Assembly (NCBI GenBank): GCA_013695355.1
Contig: JACDAQ010000016.1
Coordinates: 113,473-177,472, forward strand
DNA from: Candidatus Protochlamydia sp.
Lineage (GTDB): Bacteria; Chlamydiota; Chlamydiia; Chlamydiales; Parachlamydiaceae
Direction: 5' to 3'
DNA length: 64,000 nucleotides
The position numbers and the translations under genes are program-made. The notes beneath the pieces were generated by a model. That model made no database searches. It was not told the DNA's origin and was given only the letters and a program-made list of their open reading frames with translations. Below are positions 16,771 through 25,172 of this stretch, piece by piece. How positions within the stretch are numbered: the first letter of the stretch is position 1; every line of letters begins with the position of its first letter.

Positions 16771-18609
16771 CTATTTTCTTCTTTTTGGTTTTATTTCATC
16801 CGCGGTACCAATTGTACCTATGGCAAATGAAAGATTAGAAAGAGCAATCGCCCACTTGGTTCGGGAGCGTATTTTTTGAGCTTTTGCATTGGCCAAAGCT
16901 CTTTGGGCATTGAGCAAATCCAAAATCGTTGCAATTCCTTCCCGATAGATGGCCAAGGCAGCTTCATAGGCCTCTTCACTATATTTTAAATATTCATCGC
17001 TGTATTTCAAGCTTTTTACCGCCGCCTGAAAATTTGAGTAACTGGTAATGACATCAAAAGTAATATTTAGTTCAACCTGCCTGATATTGGCACAAGCCCC
17101 ACGCAAAATTTCTTTGGCCCGCCTTTCACGATTCATATAGAGAAAGCCGTCAAATAGAGGTGCGCTTAAAACAAGGCTTGCTGAAAGGGTATGACTATTC
17201 AAACTAGATTCGTTGAAGATCATATTTTCTTGTACATCCACAAAGGCTTGCAAGGTGGGAAGGCCGGAGGAACGCGCAATGATGACCTCTTCTTTTCTTT
17301 GATCATGCAGTGCGTAAGCAGCTGCCAGATCTGGCCTTTGACGTTTAGCTTGAGCGATTAATTGATCTACATTTGCGATGACAACATCGACCGGCAAGTT
17401 TTCCGGAATGGGAGGAACATGAAAGTGTGTTTGAGAAGGGAGCCCCATAGTATTTGCCAATTGGCCGTAGGCCACTTGTTGCTGCCCTTGCAAATCAACT
17501 ATATTTAATTCAATATTGATTAGGTCTGTTTGTGCTTGCAAGACGTCTAATTTATTTTTTACTCCCGCATTGAAAAGATCGCGGGCCGATTCATAATTCG
17601 TTTGTGCATTTTTCAGGTCGCTTTCGCGCGCTACGATCAAAGCGCTTAATCCCATATAATAATAGTAGGCATTCAGGACGGAAAAAATTACCTGTTGAAT
17701 TTGCCAATTATGGATCCAATTACTACTATATAAAGCTTCTTTTGCGGCATTGATCGTGGCCCGCCTGCCGCCAAAATCCAGTAGCAGATAGGACATCGAA
17801 AGATCGCTATTCAAAGTGGTCGTTTCCAACAAGCTGTCATTACCCGAAAGACCCGAATTTGGCCTGATGCCAAGAGGAGTGACAGCTCCATTAGGCGAAT
17901 TGCATGCATTTGTCGTTAAATCAATATTCTGCATAGGGCAAACATTGGGGGTTATTCCTGTATTAGGTGTAATCCCTGTATTCGCTATAAGGCCATTATT
18001 AGGCATTATGCCATTGTTCGTTATAATGCCCGTATTGGCCATACCGATAGCATTTGTGATATTTTGAGCGGGGTTCAATACCTGCCGACTGACATTTGGC
18101 CGAAGCTGGTTAATGAGCAAATGGGGCGAAGTGCATTGATTGGGGGTAGGTGTGGCAGTGGCTGCAGCAGGCGGGATAATATCCGGAGGGCCATCATCTA
18201 GCCAAGTCTTTGAATAGGTTAAAGTTTCATCCAAGGCAATACTAGGATAAAGGGCGCTTTTGGCAATTTCCACTGAAAAAGCCGCAGCTCTGGCATTGGC
18301 CCAGGTAATCTGAGTGGAGGGGTTATTTAAAAGAGCTACATCGATCAGATTGGCAATCGCCACATCATGCTGTTGAAGCAACTGAAGGCTTTTTGCCAGG
18401 TCTTCATCCTGGTCAACATCATAATCACACGGACAGTGGAAATAGGTATCGGGCGGATTCCAAAAATAGGGCGGGCATAGAGAAGTAGCTCCTTTGCAGG
18501 TCGGATCAGGCGGGCAGCAGCCTGAAAGGAACAGACAAAGGGCCCCGAGGGAGCCTTGAAGAAATAGCGAAATTTTTGGCAGCTGACAGTATCTCATGGA
18601 CGGCATCAT
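16771..18609 (-). CDS. TolC-like outer-membrane efflux lipoprotein with a repeat-bearing surface loop
   Basis: A 612-residue outer-membrane factor and the first gene of the efflux operon. The lipobox is 'LFLSGCC'. Two outer-membrane-efflux repeats are visible ('LIDVALLNNPSTQITWANARA' start, 'LQAQTDLINIELNIVDLQGQ', 'LDLLNAQRALANAKAQ'). Relative to TolC-like proteins of 450-480 residues it is long, because about 130 residues (134-266) sit between the first two beta strands, where an external loop is expected. This loop is Pro/Asn-rich with six-residue repeats ('NTGITP', 'NNGIMP'). The start is uncertain: ATG 18609, 18606 or 18597 are all possible and none has a strong ribosome site. Confidence 0.88.
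   Translation of the reverse strand: MMPSMRYCQLPKISLFLQGSLGALCLFLSGCCPPDPTCKGATSLCPPYFWNPPDTYFHCPCDYDVDQDEDLAKSLQLLQQHDVAIANLIDVALLNNPSTQITWANARAAAFSVEIAKSALYPSIALDETLTYSKTWLDDGPPDIIPPAAATATPTPNQCTSPHLLINQLRPNVSRQVLNPAQNITNAIGMANTGIITNNGIMPNNGLIANTGITPNTGITPNVCPMQNIDLTTNACNSPNGAVTPLGIRPNSGLSGNDSLLETTTLNSDLSMSYLLLDFGGRRATINAAKEALYSSNWIHNWQIQQVIFSVLNAYYYYMGLSALIVARESDLKNAQTNYESARDLFNAGVKNKLDVLQAQTDLINIELNIVDLQGQQQVAYGQLANTMGLPSQTHFHVPPIPENLPVDVVIANVDQLIAQAKRQRPDLAAAYALHDQRKEEVIIARSSGLPTLQAFVDVQENMIFNESSLNSHTLSASLVLSAPLFDGFLYMNRERRAKEILRGACANIRQVELNITFDVITSYSNFQAAVKSLKYSDEYLKYSEEAYEAALAIYREGIATILDLLNAQRALANAKAQKIRSRTKWAIALSNLSFAIGTIGTADEIKPKRRK
17941..18042. repeat. 18-bp imperfect coding repeats in the TolC-like gene
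   Basis: Successive six-codon units encode variants of Asn-(Thr/Asn)-Gly-(Ile/Leu)-x-(Pro/Ala), for example NTGITP twice in a row. Such arrays can change length by slippage without breaking frame. Confidence 0.7.
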
Positions 18610-18741
18610 TTTCAGTTTACCCGATTGAAAAAACGTATTCTGTTCCAAATAATGATTTATTGTAATGATTTTTTTTCAAGGGGGCATTAAACTTTTATAA
18701 TTTATAAAGGATTTAAATAAATCCATATTGAGGGAGTCACT

Positions 18742-19113
18742 ATGACATATTTACAATGGATGGGATTGTTTTTTCTTGCCATGATAGTGATAGGGATGAC
18801 TTTTAAAAGCTTATTCTATTTTATTCGCATGCTCAAAACAAAAAAGTCCTACCTTCGGCCTTTAATAAAGGATTTCCGTGAAAAAATGTGGATGACGATA
18901 GGACTTGGTCTTGTTTTTTTTGGATTTTATCTTTTTGTTGTCTTAGGAGCAGCCTTTGTAATTGATATGCAAAAAGGCCTAAACTTTTTTTATCTATTGT
19001 ATGCTCATCCGACTGAATTTATTTATTTAGGAATGTTTATTTTTGCTGCCCTGTCCCTTGCTATCTACTTTGTGCGCATGCTGATCAAATATTTATATTT
19101 GAACCCATATTGA
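18742..19113 (+). CDS. Hypothetical three-helix membrane protein
   Basis: A 123-residue protein with three strong hydrophobic segments (about 5-30, 50-75, 92-115) separated by basic loops ('RMLKTKKSYLRPLIKDFREK'). GGGAG lies 7 nt before the ATG. I recognise no family. It lies at the left edge of an accessory stretch, next to a toxin-antitoxin pair, and its stop is 50 nt before the antitoxin ATG. A role with that pair is possible but not shown. Confidence 0.65.
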   Translation: MTYLQWMGLFFLAMIVIGMTFKSLFYFIRMLKTKKSYLRPLIKDFREKMWMTIGLGLVFFGFYLFVVLGAAFVIDMQKGLNFFYLLYAHPTEFIYLGMFIFAALSLAIYFVRMLIKYLYLNPY

Positions 19114-19166
19114 CTTATTTATGTTTTTACGGCAAAATAAGATATGGATACTATGGAGGTATTATT

Positions 19167-19412
19167 ATGGAACCCGTGGAAAAACAAACTGTTCGCTTAA
19201 CTGTAGACTTTCCTGTTGAACAGCATATTTATATTAAAATGATGGCAGCTAAGGAAGGCATTAGTATGAGGCAATTTATTATAGAGCACCTTCCAGCGCC
19301 AGAATTAAAAAAAAGCAAAAAAGCAAATGTAAAGAAAAAGAAATTTAATGCATTGCTTGAAGAAATCATGACTGAATACGCTGATGAGTTAAGGAGCCTA
19401 TCTAAAAGATGA
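19167..19412 (+). CDS. Antitoxin-like protein, CopG/RHH-type, partner of Doc
   Basis: An 81-residue protein with a ribbon-helix-helix-like N-terminus ('TVRLTVDFPVEQHIYIKMMA', 'GISMRQFIIEHLP') and a Lys-rich C-terminal tail, suited to DNA binding and toxin neutralisation. The ATG at 19167 is set by TGGAGG 8 nt upstream; a longer upstream frame has no ribosome site. Its stop overlaps the toxin start by 4 bp (ATGA), the normal arrangement for coupled antitoxin-toxin synthesis. Such antitoxins usually repress their own promoter. Most Doc toxins pair with Phd-type antitoxins, so the RHH-type partner is slightly unusual. Confidence 0.75.
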   Translation: MEPVEKQTVRLTVDFPVEQHIYIKMMAAKEGISMRQFIIEHLPAPELKKSKKANVKKKKFNALLEEIMTEYADELRSLSKR

Positions 19413-19786
19413 TAGAATATTTGTCAGTGGAAGAAGTAATTGCTATGCATGATACTTTTCTTAAAGAATTTGGAGGCTTGCCAGGCATTCGCGATATTAA
19501 TCTACTTATGTCGGCTATCGAAACTCCAAAAAGTACCATGTTTGGCGAGGATTTGCACCCCACCATTTATGATAAAGCAGCAGCATACTTATATCATATC
19601 GTCTGTAATCATGCTTTTAATGATGGAAATAAACGTACTGGTTTCGGTGCAGCCCTTTTGTTTTTAAAAGCTAATTCTATCCCCCTTAATTTCAATAAAA
19701 AAAAATATGAAAACCTTGTCGTAGAAGTCGCAAAAGGAAAAAAGACAAAAGAAGAAATTGCACATTTCCTGGAATATGGCAATTAA
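19409..19786 (+). CDS. doc: Doc (death-on-curing) Fic-family toxin
   Basis: A 125-residue toxin of the Doc branch of the Fic fold. The active-site loop is 'HAFNDGNKRTG' (H68, F70, D72, N74, K75, R76), matching HxFx(D/E)xNKR. P1 Doc phosphorylates elongation factor Tu and halts translation; the Gly at position 73, instead of Ala as in P1 Doc, is also found in Fic AMP-transferases, so the exact chemistry is open. It also carries the N-terminal Doc signature 'GIRDINLLMSAIETP'. It follows its antitoxin with a 4-bp overlap. All catalytic residues are intact. Confidence 0.9.
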   Translation: MIEYLSVEEVIAMHDTFLKEFGGLPGIRDINLLMSAIETPKSTMFGEDLHPTIYDKAAAYLYHIVCNHAFNDGNKRTGFGAALLFLKANSIPLNFNKKKYENLVVEVAKGKKTKEEIAHFLEYGN

Positions 19787-19975
19787 TAATCATTGTTTGG
19801 ATGTTCAGTGCTGCTCCCCCCCCTTTCAACTAACAAATCTCTTGCCACTCTAGCTAAAAACTCAATCCTCAAAGTAACAAATGAATTCTACCATATAAAA
19901 AAAATTAATAATATTGACCAAAAATCTTCTTTAATTAATAATATAACAAATAATATTAACAATAACAAAAAGTAA

Positions 19976-21502
19976 ATGATGAATATTTCTACACTCCAGC
20001 TTACTAATACAATATATCTTCCAATTAAAGCTGCTTTTAATTCTCTAGATAAAACTATCGTGAGTTTAGCTTTAGCCGCGCTGGTTGGCGTAGCAGCTAT
20101 ATGGGCTATTTACCGCTATATGAACAGGCCTGTGCGGCAGCAACCGATTAATCCTTTGCCAAGTAATGTGCCACAAAATCCCACTCACTTAATTCAAGAA
20201 ACGCCTCAGCAACCCAACCAAGAGCCACAACGACCAAACGATATACCTCAAAACAACCCTTTGGTATCTATTCAAGAACTCCTCCAATCTGGAAGAAGTT
20301 TGCACGATCAAAGAAACTTTACCCAATCCACAATTGAATTTAAAAAAATTTTAGAGAGCGATCCGCAAAACATCGATGCATTATATGGTATTGCTAAGAA
20401 CGTGCAGGAAGAAGACAGCAAAAATAGTGCCCCAACATGGCAACATCTTTTAGATGTCTATCAAAATGACTCATTTGTAAATCTTGATCCCTTCAATTCC
20501 TTTATTTATTCCGGAGAAGCCCTATTTCAACTCAATAGGCTGGATGAAGCGATTAAAAAACATCACGAAGCTTTAATAATACAACCAAATAATGCCAAAC
20601 TTCTGCACAAGGTTTCATTGATGTATTTAAATTTACAAAAATTAGAAGAAGCTAGCGAGTATGCCAGCAGGGCCGCTCAAATTGATCCCGATTATTTAAA
20701 CTATTCTAAAGATATGATCCATACCAAATGTTTAATTGAAAATTTTAAATTATCAATTGAAAAGGCATCCGTTCATGGCAAAGTGCGAACAGGAAATGAC
20801 TTAGGGCCACTTCCCACTTTTAATACAATTTGTAATGTCATTGATACCTTTGAATTAACTGCGGCTGGGTTTTCCTGTTGTTTCCACACGACCGAAAGTT
20901 TGCAGGAAATTTTGGATTTGCTTACAAAAATTCGGGTTGCTCATCCCCCCAAATGGGCCCCCTTTGGCTGTACCACAATTGGAGTTCAATCCCTTACTAA
21001 TTTATATAATAATATAGTAAAGCTGCATGACGCATTACCCGGAGATGCAAAACTTAAAAACACTAAAATTTATTGGAATGCCCTGGCTGAAGAAGTATTA
21101 CTGCCTTATTTATTCAATGATGAAGATTGTAAGATTCAAAATCTTCTTTTCACTGTTACACCTGGAGAGCCTTCTCTCTCAGCTTTTCAAGCTCCATCTT
21201 TAAATTTTAACCAACAACTACAATTTGTAGGCATCGATAAAAAACAAATTTTTGCTGATATGCAACAAGGGATTGAGCATCTTTCGAAAAATATCATTGG
21301 AATAGATATTTATCCTGAAATTATAAAAATTATTTCTAAAAAACACTATGCTAATTCATTAATGGATGACGCTATCAGCTATAAGATTCAACTCAATATT
21401 ATAAATAATTTATTAAAAATAAAAAATACCGGCCTAAAAATAAACTTTCAAGGAATGACGACCGAACAAAAGAGTGAATTTTTTCAAAATTTAGCTACAT
21501 AA
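19976..21502 (+). CDS. TPR-repeat protein with an N-terminal membrane anchor
   Basis: A 508-residue protein. Residues about 26-46 form one membrane helix ('TIVSLALAALVGVAAIWAIY'). A Pro/Gln/Asn-rich linker follows to about residue 85, then two to three tetratricopeptide repeats (about 95-235, e.g. 'EALFQLNRLDEAIKKHHEAL', 'KLLHKVSLMYLNLQKLEEAS'). The C-terminal 270 residues are unrecognised. TPRs bind proteins, and in chlamydiae such proteins are often chaperones or effectors, but no secretion signal is certain. No clear ribosome site precedes the ATG pair at 19976/19979, so the start is tentative. Confidence 0.65.
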   Translation: MMNISTLQLTNTIYLPIKAAFNSLDKTIVSLALAALVGVAAIWAIYRYMNRPVRQQPINPLPSNVPQNPTHLIQETPQQPNQEPQRPNDIPQNNPLVSIQELLQSGRSLHDQRNFTQSTIEFKKILESDPQNIDALYGIAKNVQEEDSKNSAPTWQHLLDVYQNDSFVNLDPFNSFIYSGEALFQLNRLDEAIKKHHEALIIQPNNAKLLHKVSLMYLNLQKLEEASEYASRAAQIDPDYLNYSKDMIHTKCLIENFKLSIEKASVHGKVRTGNDLGPLPTFNTICNVIDTFELTAAGFSCCFHTTESLQEILDLLTKIRVAHPPKWAPFGCTTIGVQSLTNLYNNIVKLHDALPGDAKLKNTKIYWNALAEEVLLPYLFNDEDCKIQNLLFTVTPGEPSLSAFQAPSLNFNQQLQFVGIDKKQIFADMQQGIEHLSKNIIGIDIYPEIIKIISKKHYANSLMDDAISYKIQLNIINNLLKIKNTGLKINFQGMTTEQKSEFFQNLAT

Positions 21503-21999
21503 AACTACTTAAAAGGCATATATTAACCCAATTAAACTTGTTGAATCTCAATATAGTAAGCTTACTTATGTTGGTAGAACTTTTATGCGAGGAGAAATAA
21601 GGAATGCACGCCATTCCTCTTGGTAAAGATCATAACCTTTCCATGCTGCTTTTTATTAAAATTACCTAAAGTAAAACTATTTTAATTTTTTTAAACTTCA
21701 ATCCTGTAAGAAGAAAATTACCAGTTTAAATAATATAAAAAAGGTTATTTTTGAAACTTGGAGAATTTGCTGGAAAATAGTTATTTATCATAAGTAATGG
21801 CTTTGAAGAAAGGTATTAGAAATAATTGGAAACAATTTACAAAAAAAGAATTTTCGTCTCTTGAGAACCCACACCATTAGCTAAATTTTAACTTGCCTTA
21901 CTTTTCAAGGAAAGCAAATTTTTATTTTTTTCATTAAGCTTCTCGATTAAGGATAGATTAAAAATTATTTCAATCGTTGATATGGTGATTTTTAAAAAT
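21503..21999. other. AT-rich intergenic stretch with no recognisable content
   Basis: Between the TPR gene and the convergent DUF4160 array I see only a weak 7-bp hairpin (21600-21618) near the TPR stop. There is no convincing gene, RNA or repeat. Confidence 0.4.
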
Positions 22000-22284
22000 T
22001 TACTGTAGAGGAGCAATAGCATTTAAACTAACATTCTTGTCTTTTACTAACTCTTGCCAGCATCTAATAAGTTCACTTTTATGAATTTGTATCCATGCGT
22101 TAACTAACCTTTCTTCTCTAACAGGAAAGTCATCAATCTCACCATTTAATACATCTATAAGTTTGCCAGATTCAATGCTAAAGATACCCATAACATCCCT
22201 ATAAATAGCCCTAACTTGGGGAAATGCTTTCTCATTAAAATCAATTGCCATTTGAATATCTTGAAATTCACAGATCTTTTGCAT
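22000..22284 (-). CDS. DUF4160-like protein, paralogue 4 of 4
   Basis: A 94-residue member of a tandem paralogous set. The DUF4160 core can be followed: the substrate-like strand ('FPQVRAIYRDVMGIFSIESG') replaces the usual PPHFHA-x-Y, then comes an insertion and 'VNAWIQIHKSELIRCWQEL', the conserved W-x4-H-x2-EL-x3-W helix. AGAGA precedes the ATG. It starts 8 bp after the previous paralogue, at the end of a four-gene operon. DUF4160 has no assigned function and often occurs near toxin-antitoxin-type genes. Confidence 0.7.
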   Translation of the reverse strand: MQKICEFQDIQMAIDFNEKAFPQVRAIYRDVMGIFSIESGKLIDVLNGEIDDFPVREERLVNAWIQIHKSELIRCWQELVKDKNVSLNAIAPLQ

Positions 22285-22292
22285 AATTTTCT

Positions 22293-22520
22293 CTATATAT
22301 CTAATTTATTCCATGTATTTTGAAGCTTTTCTTGATTTAATACTATCCAAGTTTCTATTTCATTCATTTGTTCGGGTGGCATTTGACCGTTGATACGATT
22401 GCCAGTGCGTATGCTAAAGGTTGCCTCATAGGATTCATAAAATGCATATACAAAAGGAGTCAGTTCTTTATCTTTCTCCATTTTAATTTTTATTTGTTTT
22501 AAATTAACAATATCAATCAT
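22293..22520 (-). CDS. DUF4160-like protein, paralogue 3 of 4
   Basis: A 75-residue protein, the shortest in the tandem set. The fold markers are 'TPFVYAFYESYEATFSIRTG', then 'MPPEQMNEIETWIVLNQEKL' and a final Trp. The PPHFHA motif is degraded. AGGAAA sits 8 nt before the ATG. It is 20 bp from the upstream paralogue and 8 bp from the next, so all are likely on one mRNA. Confidence 0.7.
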   Translation of the reverse strand: MIDIVNLKQIKIKMEKDKELTPFVYAFYESYEATFSIRTGNRINGQMPPEQMNEIETWIVLNQEKLQNTWNKLDI

Positions 22521-22540
22521 CTATTTTCCTATATTTATTT

Positions 22541-22816
22541 TTAACTTGAAATAGAAATTAGTCCCATTCTTTCCAATTGATTCCATTTATGCATCAAAAT
22601 TTCTTTGTTTTCTCTAATCCAATGTTGGCAGATCCTTAGTTGCTTTCTAGTAAGATTTCCAGGCGAGTTTTGAACCTTTTGAGTTTCAATAATAATTAAA
22701 TCTTCCTTCCCTCGTTGTTGAAATGCATGTACATGAGGAGGCCTATGATCGGGTGCTTTCATTACTATTGTAAGCCCAAAATCAAGGTAAAATTTCAGTT
22801 CTTTTTTATCTTGCAT
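22541..22816 (-). CDS. DUF4160 protein, paralogue 2 of 4, with the most canonical motif
   Basis: A 91-residue protein that keeps the family hallmark: 'GLTIVMKAPDHRPPHVHAF' (PPHxHA), followed by 'IIIETQKVQ' and 'RICQHWIRENKEILMHKWN'. This identifies the whole array as DUF4160-related. It lies 29 bp after paralogue 1 in the same operon. Function is unknown; the conserved His pair suggests metal or ligand binding, which is an inference. Confidence 0.78.
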   Translation of the reverse strand: MQDKKELKFYLDFGLTIVMKAPDHRPPHVHAFQQRGKEDLIIIETQKVQNSPGNLTRKQLRICQHWIRENKEILMHKWNQLERMGLISISS

Positions 22817-22845
22817 GAATTATATTCTTTTTAAAAAATTAATGT

Positions 22846-23124
22846 TTATACAAGCGAAGAAATTGAACTCATCCTGTAATTACTATCTTGCAAAGATCTT
22901 TCCCAATTCATTTTTAATTCTTGTTGATGCAAAAGAACCCATGCAGCTACTAAATCACTTTCTTTCTCTGGAAATGTGCCTTCCATTAATTCACCCGATT
23001 CTATGCTAAACATGGCAGTATGATGGCCATAAATTGCATAAAGATGAGATAAATAATTATTTTTAGGCTCCATTTCTATTGTTATGTCATAAAAATGACT
23101 GATCATTTGCCTGCTTTTTTCCAT
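22846..23124 (-). CDS. DUF4160-like protein, paralogue 1 of 4 (operon leader)
   Basis: A 92-residue protein with 'YDITIEMEPKNNYLSHLYA', 'HTAMFSIESGELMEGTFP' and 'VAAWVLLHQQELKMNWE', closely following the DUF4160 pattern but with PPHFHA replaced by 'LSHLYA'. The ribosome site AGGAG, 6-7 nt before the ATG, is the strongest of the four, consistent with being the first gene. Confidence 0.72.
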   Translation of the reverse strand: MEKSRQMISHFYDITIEMEPKNNYLSHLYAIYGHHTAMFSIESGELMEGTFPEKESDLVAAWVLLHQQELKMNWERSLQDSNYRMSSISSLV

Positions 23125-23410
23125 AGTATTCTCCTAAAAAAGGAACTTTATATTTAAATTAAAATAATTTGTAAAGAATTTTTACAAGAATTTCACGATT
23201 TCTCGCTCAGTTTGCAAAAGACCCAGAATATTTGTTTTTCTAATTGATATCGGGGGATAAATATTGGCAAAATGTATAGTTTTTATAGATAAAAGTGTTT
23301 CCACCAGAATGAAAAATATTTTTCAAAAAACTTTCATTTACGTACAGAACCTTTACAATTTCATGTATTTGATTTAAACTTTCCCTTAAGAAGAACCTAA
23401 GGTCTTTAAT

Positions 23411-25090
23411 ATGATTGCTCCGCTCCCTATAGGAATTAGCGATTTCAAATTATTAATTGAAGGCGGTTACGCCTATGTTGATAAAACACTTTTTATCCAG
23501 GAGCTAATTGAGATAGGTGCCCAGGTCACACTCATTCCTCGTTTACGCCGTTTTGGAAAGACTCTTAATTTATCCATGCTGCGTTATTTTTTCGAAAAGT
23601 CCCCTAATGCTACAAGTCATTTATTTTCATCTTTGAACATCTGGAAAGAGCCTAAATACAGGCAATTGCAAGGGAAGTACCCAGTGATTTTTCTCTCATT
23701 GAAAGATGTTAAGTGCTTATCCTGGGAAGAAACGTTTGAGAAATTTCGTCAAATAATCGCATCAGAATTTGAAAGACATCGCTATTTGTTAGAAGGAGAT
23801 TTCCTATCACCCACCGAAAAAAAAAGTTTCCAGCTGATCTTGGAAGTCAATGGAAATAAAGCCCTTTATGAATGCTCGCTAAACTTACTAACGAAATGGT
23901 TGCATCGTTATTATAACAAGCGAGCTATTCTTCTTATTGACGAATATGATACCCCTGCCCATTCAGCCTATCTAGGAGGATTCTACGATACGCTAATTTC
24001 TTTCCTTCGTAATTGGTTATCTGCAGGACTTAAAGATAACAGCTGCTTAGAAAGAGGGGTCCTTACCGGCATATTACGTATTGCTAAAGAAAGTGTTTTC
24101 TCAGGTTTAAATAACTTAAAGTCGGTGACTATTCTGAACGAGTCATTTCAGGATAAATTTGGTTTCTTAGAATCCGAAGTAAAAATTCTTTTGGAAAAAT
24201 ATCAACTTGCTAACAAACTTCCGGAAATTAGGGAATGGTATAACGGCTATCGCATTGGATCGTGCGGAGGTATATATAATCCATGGTCCGTTTTAACCTG
24301 CATTTCCGAAGGTGGGAGATTATACCCTTATTGGGTAAATACGAGTGATAATGGCCTCATGAAGCAGTTGATTACCAAAGGAGGCGAAGACCTGAAATCG
24401 GAAATCGAGGTATTGCTTAGAGATGGAATTGTCGAAAAGACAATAGAAGATGGCATCATTTTCACCTCCCTTGATAATAGCCCGGCAGCTGTCTGGTCCC
24501 TGTTGTTATTTAGCGGCTATGTAACCCTTGCATCGACTCCTGTTTATGGAAAACCCTGCCAATTACGCATCCCCAATGTAGAAGTTGGCGAATTGTACAA
24601 ATCGATGGTTTTAGAGTGTTTGAAAAAAGTATTCATCTTTCCAAATATCGTTTGCTATTGGACAGTTTAGTTTGTGGAAATATCGAGACTTTTTCGTTGA
24701 TCTTCCAAGATTTTTTAGTGTCCGCTTTAAGCGTATTTGATGTGGCTGCCGATGAGCCTGAAAAAGTATATCATGCTTTTGTTTTGGGAATGTTACTCGG
24801 CCTCCGAGAAAATTATGATGTGAAGTCGAACCGGGAAAGCGGCTATGGGATATGATGTCATGTTGATTCCTAAAAATGCAAATGACTTAGGCATTATTAT
24901 GGAATTTAAGAAAATTAGCCCTTATGAACAAACGGATTTAGATTCTGCTGCAGCCTCAGCCCTCAAACAAATCAAAGACAAAAATTACCAGCAAGAATTA
25001 AGGGATCGAGGGATAAGTCAAATATTATACCTTGGCCTTGCCTTCCAAGGGAAAAAGGTCCTCATTTCTAGCCAAAGGGTTTATGAATGA
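23411..25090 (+). pseudogene. Frameshifted AAA-ATPase/PD-(D/E)XK nuclease-fold gene
   Basis: Three frames together spell one protein of the AAA-ATPase-like plus PDDEXK-9 group (DUF1703-like): 23411-24670, then a -1 frame through 24855, then the original frame to 25090. Landmarks are 'YVDKTLFIQELIE', a Walker-A-like region altered to 'RRFGKTLNLSML', 'ILLIDEYDTPAHSAY', 'REWYNGYRIG', 'EKVYHAFVLGMLLGL', 'NRESGYG' and a nuclease-type 'YDVML...GIIMEFKKI'. The first shift falls at the six-A run 24623-24628 and the second near 24849-24852. The ribosome site and start remain. It is most simply a decayed gene. Confidence 0.82.
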
Positions 25091-25172
25091 TTTAAGTTCT
25101 GGAGATCTGGTCCCGATCATTTTTTTCCACCAGTTCTTTTTGATTCTCCACTTGGATATGCTTTAAGCCGCA

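Noticed and set aside
24616..24670. Programmed -1 ribosomal frameshift in the AAA/nuclease gene
   Set aside because: The six-A run is not in a canonical slippery phase (codons TTG AAA AAA GTA), and a second, unrelated shift near 24850 argues for mutation.
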